From Chloranthus sessilifolius (Eukaryota > Streptophyta > Magnoliopsida > Chloranthales > Chloranthaceae): a stretch of DNA of 64,000 nucleotides. The first letter of the stretch is position 1. Every line of letters starts with the position of its first letter. Positions 56,430-64,000 of the stretch are shown here, piece after piece. Made by a program: the position numbers and the translations under genes. The stretch lies in assembly GCA_021018995.1 (NCBI GenBank), contig CM037587.1, positions 4,218,866 to 4,282,865 on the forward strand. The letters run 5' to 3'. Below the pieces are notes generated by a model that worked only from the letters and a program-made list of their open reading frames with translations, was not told where the DNA came from and searched no databases.

Positions 56430-57415
56430 TGAGTGCTTTTGAATCTGATTATGGAGCTTACTTTTTGTCCCAATCTTCCATGCAAATGAATATTGAGATC
56501 ATTAGCATACCATCAGACGGTCAGATGTAGATTCTACATTTCACAAATCCCAAAAAAGTGAATATAATCACTAGCATACCATAAAATGTGGTTTTCATCT
56601 CACTTTTTGAGACGTGTATCATATGGCAATGAACGAAGAGTAGGGCTGTCAACGACCCAAGCCAGCTCACCAGCTGTCTCCAAAAATAGAGACCTAAGAG
56701 CTCTTAGAGCTCGGCTCTAGCCAAGGTAAAAATATTAAGCTCGTTTTTAATCAAGCCAAGCTAGCTGGGCACTCTATGGCTCGGCTCGATAAAAGATTTT
56801 AACTATTACATTTAAGGCTATATCTGTAAAATAAAATATAATAGAGAACTCTATTTAATAGCCCTCTTATGTTTTACTTTGTACAGCAAGATTACTATTG
56901 ACAGTCAAAAGAAACCCTCTCTCTTGTCTGTATGAAATACTTTGATAAGAAGATCGGAATTTAGAATTATTATTTAATTAGATAAAAAAAAATCCGTTGA
57001 CTGCTTCATACTAAACCCCTGAAATCTATTGATTGCTTCGTTTTGCACCCCAATCTTCCACGCCATGTATCTTGATACAATGATCTTCCAAACAATCAAG
57101 TTTTCTATTACAAATGTAACAAATCCCAAAAATTGGCCCTAAATTCAAGTTTTATTACACAACTCGTGGCATTTTTTTATTACAAATGTCACAGATCCCA
57201 TTTGATTTTAGGGCCACATTTTAGGTATCCATGGCATGTGGAATTAAAAACTATTCACCATCTGATGGAATGCTCATGGTCTCAAGATTCTGTGTGGAAG
57301 ATCGGGGGTAAACAGGATCTCCATCGTCTGATTCAAGCAATCTATGGGTTTGAAGGGGTTTCCGACGACGGTGTTTTCAATAAAAGTGTTGGCGTGAATA
57401 GAGGTACCATTTGAC
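56430..57415. repeat. Fragments of the Mutator-type MITE family
   Basis: 56430-56635 and 57010-57415 contain the family's 'caatcttcca', 'tgatggaatgctcatggtc', 'caagattc.gtgtggaagat' and 'gatctccatc.tctgattca' blocks. The right end at 57400 reads 'gaatagaggtacc', like 32551. The left ends are lost. Positions 56640-56800 resemble the start of another hAT-like MITE ('tagggctgtcaacg'). Confidence 0.6.
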
Positions 57416-57419
57416 ACCC

Positions 57420-58366
57420 TTTAAGAAAATCCTGGCTCCTCCGTTGCACCCACAAGGCCTGCTGTCAAAGTTTTCTACCCAACAGATACCAGAAATAAGA
57501 TGTTTCTCTCTTCTTTCAAAAAGCTATTACATTGAGTATGGATAAAAGAGGAAAACACAAAAGGGGATTTGCATTGCAAAGGAACTGTCTTATACAAACA
57601 AGAATCTATGCTCTCTCTATCTGGGCACATCAAAACTGCAGCTTCTCAACATTTTACTATCCTCTCCAGCTACAAAAAGCCCTTTTTTTATTCACCCAAA
57701 AAAAGGTTAACTCAAACAAATCTCTTTTTTATTTTTCCTTACTTTTTTTCTTCTTTCCTTTACACGATACTTCACAGATCCCCTACCCATATACTCTCTA
57801 CAACGCCTGTTTCTTGAATCCCGGATTCCACCACTATGTACAGTTTGAACCGAAAACCCCGTTCGAGGGGATCCCACCAATTAGCTTTTCGACCCCGTCC
57901 TTCACCTCATTTAAAATAAATAAAAATTGGGTGTTTGCCTTCACTGTGCTTGCATGCTTTGTCAGTGTCAGCATATCAGTTGCAGTATGTGCACAATAGG
58001 AGTCGCTCTCTGCTGTGAATTGTTGCCCCGAACCATCGATATGCTGCTGAGATCAGAACCACATCCCTTTGACCTGCTAACAGTGATAATGAAAGACATA
58101 ATTAGATCTACAATTTCCAATAACGTAGGAAGATGCAAGTTTAGCCAAATGAAAAATTAATTCAGCATATTTTTCATATTTTTGTTATAATTGACTAATT
58201 TATTTTCTGTAAGTGCAAGAGACAGCCAATCCTTCAAAAATAGACTAGTATTGCACCATATTTTTAAAATAATTTATTCATAACTGCATTGAGTAAGAGG
58301 GTAACTCTTCAATAAACAATACATAAAAACTTGAAGATAGCAGCGACACGTGCACTACATATATAT
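57420..58366. other. Intergenic, no recognisable gene
   Basis: A frame at 57532-57999 is open but pyrimidine-rich and matches no family I know. No splice-linked partner was seen. Confidence 0.4.
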
Positions 58367-58631
58367 GGAGCTGGTTCCGTCCTCCAAGGTCCACGTGGCA
58401 CCCAAAACACTATTTGGGTGCCACATTGAGCAAGGGTGGAGGGTTTAGATCAATTTTAGAATAAGAAATTTTGAAAAAAACAAGTCAAAGTTTGACGGGT
58501 TTCAATGGTCAATATTTCACAGTTCATAAAACACATGATGCAGAGAGTTTTTAAATATATATGTTTTTAATTAATGATCTAAGAAATGCGCCCGAGCTAC
58601 ACGTGGAACCTTGGAGGACGGTGACCATTCT

Positions 58632-58633
<2 letters not shown>
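58367..58633. mobile_element. MITE, 267 bp, inverted ends about 30 bp
   Basis: The left end GGAGCTGGTTCCGTCCTCCA and inverted right end GGAGAATGGTCACCGTCCTC align with a short indel, continuing 'caaggt(t)ccacgtg'. The flanks are catatatat and tatatatat, compatible with a 9-bp TSD but inside TA-rich DNA. A (TA)n run (58634-58683) follows. Confidence 0.72.

Positions 58634-58683
<50 letters not shown>
58634..58683. repeat. (TA)n microsatellite
   Basis: An uninterrupted TA run of about 50 bp, starting directly at the right edge of the 58367 MITE. Confidence 0.95.
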
Positions 58684-58686
<3 letters not shown>

Positions 58687-59323
58687 GGATATCTGGACCC
58701 GGCTTAGGCGGGCTACATACCATCTGGCCCTAGCCCAGCCAGGTCTAGACTGGGCCAGGTGTCTGGCACAGAGGCAATTTCTGGCCTCTGATGGACATGT
58801 CAAAACTATCTCAAACAATATTTCTATAATTTTCTCCTTAATCAGAGCACCCCTGAATTTTTATGTACATGTTACTAATTTTATCCTTTCTTGGTACTCC
58901 ACTCATCCACCTTAGCATACGCATTTCAGCCACCTGGATCTTCTTGTCGCTTCTTCATAGCCAACATTCAACACCCAATTTTTTTTTAAATGCAGGTCTT
59001 ACCATGGTCTCATGAAAGCGCCCTTTAATCAAAGTGGAACTCTTGGATCACACAAAACCCTACTCGCCTATCTCCACTTCGCCGAGCCTACATTGATCCT
59101 ATTTGGGATGTCCTCAGACCCATCTTCTGATTGCACAGTAGAACATAAATATCAAAACTATGACACTAAGCTATTTTTTTATTTTAGTTAAATCCTCTTC
59201 CCAGCTGTTTTGTTCACTGAAGTTACAGTCCAAACATTCCATCATTGTTTTGCTAATTTTCAAACCTCTTGACACTAAAGCTTTCTCCATAATTCTAGCT
59301 TATCATTTACTTGTTTCCTTTTG

Positions 59324-59361
59324 TAATTAACATGCAAGCAGTACTACTTGCATGTTAATTA
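59324..59361. repeat. Perfect hairpin, 15-bp arms, 8-nt loop
   Basis: Arm TAATTAACATGCAAG, loop cagtacta, exact inverted arm. Isolated in intergenic DNA. No transposon ends or transcription signal nearby. Confidence 0.85.
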
Positions 59362-59747
59362 GTAAAACAACCATGACCAAAGCAAACAGATACAGGCTCT
59401 ATGCTAAAAGTTTTGCCTAAAGTAATAGATCAGTGCCGGCTAAATTCTGAAACCAATCAATCATGGCAACTATCACACTAACAAACTGTCCGACTCAAAA
59501 TCATCATTATCCTATGACACTATGAAAAGTTAGGGTTTCATAACCCTACAGAAGACGCCCACGTCTTGCACAAGAATAAAATTTCATTAATTCTCCAAAA
59601 TTTCTGTTTAGAACATATAAAAGTCAATTAAAACCTAAATCTAGTTTCCGAATATAACTAGAAGACTAAAATCACGGAAATTAAGGAAACTAAGTCAGAC
59701 TTTTTCTGGTGAACTCTCTGTCGCAACAGATCCTTCTTACGTTTGCA

Positions 59748-60575
59748 CCCCTTGGATTTTATTATTTCTCAAGTCCCATGTATCCCAAGGATAACCTGCT
59801 ATAACTGTCCTTTTCCTATTTTCCTAATTAAAAAGGACTGTTAAATAATCTTAACTAAGTAAAGAAAGAAAAAGTTTATTATACTTTATTTGACTCCTAC
59901 ATAATAGGAAACTGAAAAGGAAGTCAGCTAGTTAGGAATCTCAGTTTTCTTTCCTATTTTGATAACTTATCCAGAACTCCCTCTCACAACCAAAGTCAAA
60001 ATCTGAATCTCCGCCCTCTATTAAACCATATTTTCTTAATTAAGAATCCTAAAAAATGGAAGATTAATAACTTCTGCAGCCTCCTACATCTGGTGCTATT
60101 TCACATATTTCTGGGTGCTATTAAAGAACTTTCCCTGGGATCTTGAAATCTAACCCCTTGGATTTTATTATTTCTTAAGTCCCATGTATCCCAAAGATAA
60201 CCTGCTATAACTGTCCTTTTCCTATTTTCCTAGTTAAAAAGGACTGTTAAATAATCTTAACTAAGTAAAGAAAGAAAAAGTTTATTATACTTTATTTGAC
60301 TCCTACATAATAGGAAATTGAAAAGGAAATGAGAGCTATTTTGGAATCTCAGTTTTCTTTCCTATTTTGATAACCAGAAACCTATCCAGAACTCCCTTTC
60401 ACAACCCAAGTCAAAATCTGAATCTCGGCCCCCTATTAAACCATATTTTCTTAATTAAGAATCCTAAAAAATGGAAGATTAATAACTTCAGCAGCCTCCT
60501 ACATCTGGTGCTATTTCACATATTTCTGGGTTTTATTAAAGGACTTTCCCTGGGATCTTGAAATCTATCCCCTCG
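59748..60575. repeat. Tandem duplication, period 406 bp
   Basis: Copy 1 (59748-60153) and copy 2 (60154 to about 60568) both run from CCCCTTGGATTTTATTATTT to 'gggatcttgaaatcta', with scattered substitutions and small indels. A third copy starts ('cccctcgga') and stops at once. No coding sequence and no transposon ends. Confidence 0.9.
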
Positions 60576-60579
60576 GATC

Positions 60580-61970
60580 TTGGTAGGACTTTCCTTTGCA
60601 GTATTGAATGGGTCTTTTGAAAGCCCGTGACAGCTGGGTCCAATCCCCATTAGATGACTTGTATTTTGGGCCATTTCTTGGGTCCCTTTAACTTCTGTTC
60701 CAATGGGCATTCGTGCAGCTACAGCAACACTTAATCAACAGCCCTCTTCTTGTCACTTGTCCCAGTTGTGACCCAGTCTTTTACAGCATCTTGCAAATTC
60801 CTCTGAAGTCTTCATGAATCTTCTTCAACCTCGAGAACAGTCCCATTTTATTGCAGCCCTCCATCTACTCTTTCATATCTTTATTAGCTCATTTTCATCA
60901 GGAACCGTACTGCGCATCACTTCAAAGCTAATCTAACCACCCATTAGTTTGAAGCCACTTGTCACCATAGTCAAAAAAATTCGGCGACTTATTGAAAAAG
61001 ACTGGAACAAAATGGCATTCGTAAAACAACTAAACTATTCGTGACTTTTTCGAAAAAAAAATATATATACTTATAAAAAAGACACATTTTGACAATTAAT
61101 TCAAGAAATTTTCAATATTTTTTACTATTTCCATACTTTTTAATCTTATATTTTAACATTTTTTATTTTTCAATCATTTGTTCCTGACTTTTTCCCAAAC
61201 TTTCCAATTTCTTTGTCTAACTTTTCTAAATTTTCCTCTTGCCAACTTATTCCCAAACTTGACTTGGTGAGGATGCCTGTCGCAGGCAACACCCTAGTTG
61301 AACAAAATGCCATGTAACACTTTGACATGTCATGCACCCCCGGCCACCCACCCTTCATGCATTCATACATAGCCATCACATGTACAACACACCTTCATGT
61401 TATGTCGGCCTAAAGATTTAGTTTCAAGTGACAACTGTAATCCATTTTCAAGTCTATTCACACTTAAGTGGTTGTCTCGTGCACAAGTCCCTCACATTCA
61501 TCAGTCAAATGTTAAATTGCCATGCCTTCCATACTTGCATGGCTCGCCGCTTACTAAAATGAAGCTCCTTGTGTTTTGCCCTAGGTACCAATCCACCATA
61601 CTCGAGGCCCCAATCTACTCGTCACGACACAGGCCAATCCAGTCCTTCAAGAATGTCTCATGTTTGGCTTGTCAAGCACCTAAATTAACAGAGCTTCATG
61701 TACCCCATCATCGAATATTTTATTTAGCCAATCTTCGAGAAAGTTACACTTTTATTATCAGCTTTACTCAAAACTGACATCACAGTGAATTACATACAAC
61801 CAAAGTTCTTATGTCAGCTTCTGATAAACAATGCAACATGCCTTATTCTGTGGCCTTCCACTTATTTGTCTGTCCCACTTTTTGGAAAGTTTAATAATTG
61901 TCAAAGTATATTGTTGTTTACAACATAATTGACACTGATTGGTGATACTTATTCCATCCAATTCAAAAAC
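60580..61970. other. Intergenic; possible decayed MITE at about 60970-61265
   Basis: No gene. 60970-61265 has 'catagtcaaaaaaattcggcgacttat' features and 'aacttattcccaaac' words like the 44749 element, but neither ends nor TSD can be fixed. A related decayed patch is at 5150-5430. Confidence 0.35.

Positions 61971-61972
<2 letters not shown>

Positions 61973-62050
<78 letters not shown>
61973..62050. repeat. Compound (TA)n(CA)n microsatellite
   Basis: About 48 bp of TA repeats pass directly into about 30 bp of CA repeats. Confidence 0.95.
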
Positions 62051-62052
<2 letters not shown>

Positions 62053-63048
62053 TTTTATTTATTTTTGGTGAATTAACTGTACTACTTCAAGAAATATGAG
62101 TTTCAAATAACTCATTCCCAGATATTTTACAATGACATTTAAAACTTTATTCCATTTCAGCTAAACCTAACTGCAAATATTTACTTTTTTGTTAAATTGA
62201 AGCCAATACTCACTACACTCTCCTGTTGCCATATGACATATGAAACTCGTTATGCTAGCATATGGGTGCATGTAATACGTACATAAAATACAGTAGCACA
62301 GAATGTAATATATTATAGAACTCTTGGAAGTTGGAACTGAGATTGCAACTCAAAAGATAATAGATATTAGGTCAGACCTTCCAAAGAAACCATAATTTAT
62401 GTCTACGAAACAGTGCTGTGAATCAAAATAGGGCAGCCTACATTTGGTGTCAATATACACAAAATTAAAATCTCAAAAGATATTCAACTACATTGATTTT
62501 CAAATTGTCAAATAAAAGTTCCAATACCAGTAATGAATCTGACATGACAGGTTACTGAGAAAACCCGAAGGTAAACAATCTAACTTTTAAACAGCATCTG
62601 ACACTCCAGATATTGTTCTCCCTTTTCCTTTGCAGATATATCTTGGGAATGGCTTGTTTCAATAATCTATTCTATTTTTCTCCTTTTGGAATTTATTCCT
62701 CCATATGGGATCAATTTTTTATTTAGAAGAGGAAAAAAGAGGCTGATTTTGTGCAAAAAATCCTAGTCATAAACAACTCATAACTGCCCATATTTTAAAA
62801 AAAAGGAACTTACTCCACAAAGTAAAAGGGTAAAGTCTGGTGTTCTATGAATTCACTGGAATAAAAAAAAATCTGAGATAAGCATGGGGTGGTGATCCAT
62901 CCCTCCTTTGCAATCCCAAAAACCACACCTATCCAGCATATTTAGGTCACTCTGGGGGGAAAAAAAAGCAGGGCCTATCCTTTCTGGTAATAGGCGGCTT
63001 CCCCATGGAAATAAAGAACATTTGAGATGGAAATCATACCAAGTCCTT
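62051..63048. other. 3' flank of DEK1; no other gene seen
   Basis: AT-rich sequence downstream of the DEK1 stop (gene on the minus strand). It probably contains the 3' UTR end, which I cannot place. Confidence 0.4.
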
Positions 63049-63348
63049 GTAATCCACCCATTTGTGGTTCATTTGACCTGCCTGCATACATGCACAGCTC
63101 GAGGACACCCTGAGCAATGAAAAACCATGCAGAAGCACCCCAATCCATAGTGCAACAAAAACAGCCTCTTAATCGAACGACATTGTGTACTATACATAGT
63201 GTAATCCACCCATTTGTGGTTCATTTGACCTGCCTGCATACATGCACAGCTCGAGGACACCCTGAGCAATGAAAAACCATGCAGAAGCACCCCAATCCAT
63301 AGTGCAACAAAAACAGCCTCTTAATCGAACGACATTGTGTACTATACA
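63049..63348. repeat. Perfect 148-bp direct duplication over the DEK1 stop codon and 3' flank
   Basis: 63049-63196 and 63201-63348 are identical base for base by my reading, separated by 4 bp (period 152). The copy nearer the gene contains the DEK1 stop codon (63342-63344); the other copy lies wholly downstream. No divergence implies a recent event. Confidence 0.95.
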
Positions 63349-64000
63349 GCTTCAAGGGTTATGCTTGCTTTAGTGAAAACAGATAGAACAAATGGCGCTT
63401 CTTCTCCAGGGTGGATAGTTGTAGGCACTATTGTGTACCCCTTGGGATAAGGTTCCAAAACCATTTCACATGATATTTCTCGGGAGTTGACATAATCTGT
63501 CCCACCAACCGATTCGTGTAAGTAAATGTTATACGCTGCACGCTGACCACGGGTTTTGAGAATTCTCATTCCAATGTAGAACATCTGTGCATCGTGACTG
63601 GACTGATAGTTTCTGAAACCAGCTGGCTTTCTGGAGAAACTCACACCCTAATCATACAGGCAAAAGAGAACAATCAAGACCTTAATAACACAAGGCATCA
63701 GCAAAAGGACAATAAAATACACAAATTAATATAGTATAAAGCATGGTACAACTCAGCTGATAGTGATGCGTATCGGTTTCGTCTAGGACCTATACCGGTA
63801 CAGGGTGGTATCGGTATCGGACCGATACTGTCTCGGTATCGGCGGATACTATCTCGGCATCGGTATCGGTCGATACGTATCGGTCCATGATGGACTGATA
63901 CAGATACCGAATTTGACACCTTGGTACAAAGTCAAGGGATAAGCATACCTGAGTTAAGGTAATAACCACGTGAATTGGGAATGATGCCTCTGCCCCGGAC
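63342..64000 (-). CDS. DEK1: DEK1 phytocalpain, last two exons (C2-like C terminus), partial
   Basis: DEK1 is the membrane-anchored calpain-type cysteine protease required for plant epidermal fate and embryo development. The terminal exon 63342-63647 encodes 101 residues starting GVSFSRKPAGFRNYQSSHDA and ending FTKASITLEAV, then TAG. The penultimate exon is 63949-64000 and continues beyond the window; it ends FPIHVVITLTQ at a gtatgc donor. The terminal-exon acceptor is gattag. The junction is in phase. This is the last part of the calpain C2-like (domain III) region; the catalytic core and transmembrane domains lie outside. A MITE occupies most of the last intron, and a 148-bp duplication covers the stop region. 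Confidence 0.95.
63742..63923. mobile_element. hAT-type MITE, 182 bp, in the last intron of DEK1
   Basis: Starts CATGGTACAACTCAGC (a weakened left end) and ends GAATTTGACACCTTG. The flanks GTATAAAG (63734-63741) and GTACAAAG (63924-63931) match at 7 of 8 bases. The interior is 'ggtatcggtatcgg' palindromic sequence. The right TSD ends 17 bp before the penultimate exon's donor side. Confidence 0.85.

Noticed and set aside
57532-57999. 155-codon open frame
   Set aside because: Pyrimidine-rich and low complexity, no family resemblance, no splice partner; treated as chance.

Overview
This is nuclear DNA from a flowering plant with a repeat-rich genome. The evidence is spliced genes with GT-AG introns, chromodomain Ty3/Gypsy elements primed by an initiator-Met-type tRNA, Copia, L1-type LINE and SINE remnants, hAT, Harbinger and Mutator-type DNA elements, and a pararetrovirus-like relic. 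I cannot name the species; a large-genome woody angiosperm is a guess.

Two host genes can be read, both on the minus strand. (1) A 12-exon gene (30549-55638) encodes a predicted 329-aa FMN-binding split-barrel protein with a C-terminal DUF2470 block, resembling Arabidopsis At3g03890. All exon phases and splice sites agree, so it looks intact, although transposons stretch it over 25 kb. (2) The last two exons of DEK1 (phytocalpain) enter from the right edge (63342-64000).

The rest is mostly transposons, and many have exact target-site duplications (TSDs). 1-8 kb: an LRR-exon scrap, a 1.6-kb Harbinger-like element (TSD TTA) and small MITEs. 8-12.3 kb: an 842-bp hAT-like element and two head-to-tail Copia remnants, each cut by a MITE. 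13.5-20.6 kb: a three-level nest in which a 388-bp hAT-like MITE contains a minus-strand solo LTR, which contains a complete Ty3/Gypsy element. 20.7-29.4 kb: a degenerate hAT element with a transposase gene, itself split by a 3.8-kb LINE. Its ends match those of at least eight small MITEs in the window, so it is a candidate source family for them.

30.5-55.6 kb: the FMN-protein gene. Intron 11 holds two Mutator-type MITEs. Intron 10 (10.5 kb) holds an Au-type SINE split by a 6.8-kb Ty3/Gypsy chromovirus, plus a 2-kb Tourist/Harbinger-like element packed with W-box cores. Introns 9, 7 and 5 hold hAT and Mutator MITEs. Intron 3 holds a Gypsy solo LTR and a caulimovirid-like relic interrupted by a 2.4-kb solo LTR. 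55.6-63.3 kb: the promoter side of that gene (with nested MITEs), a 406-bp tandem duplication and a perfect hairpin, ending in a perfect 148-bp duplication over the DEK1 stop codon and 3' flank.

All coordinates were read by eye. TSDs, splice junctions and LTR ends were checked base by base. Family names are inferred from motifs, not searches.
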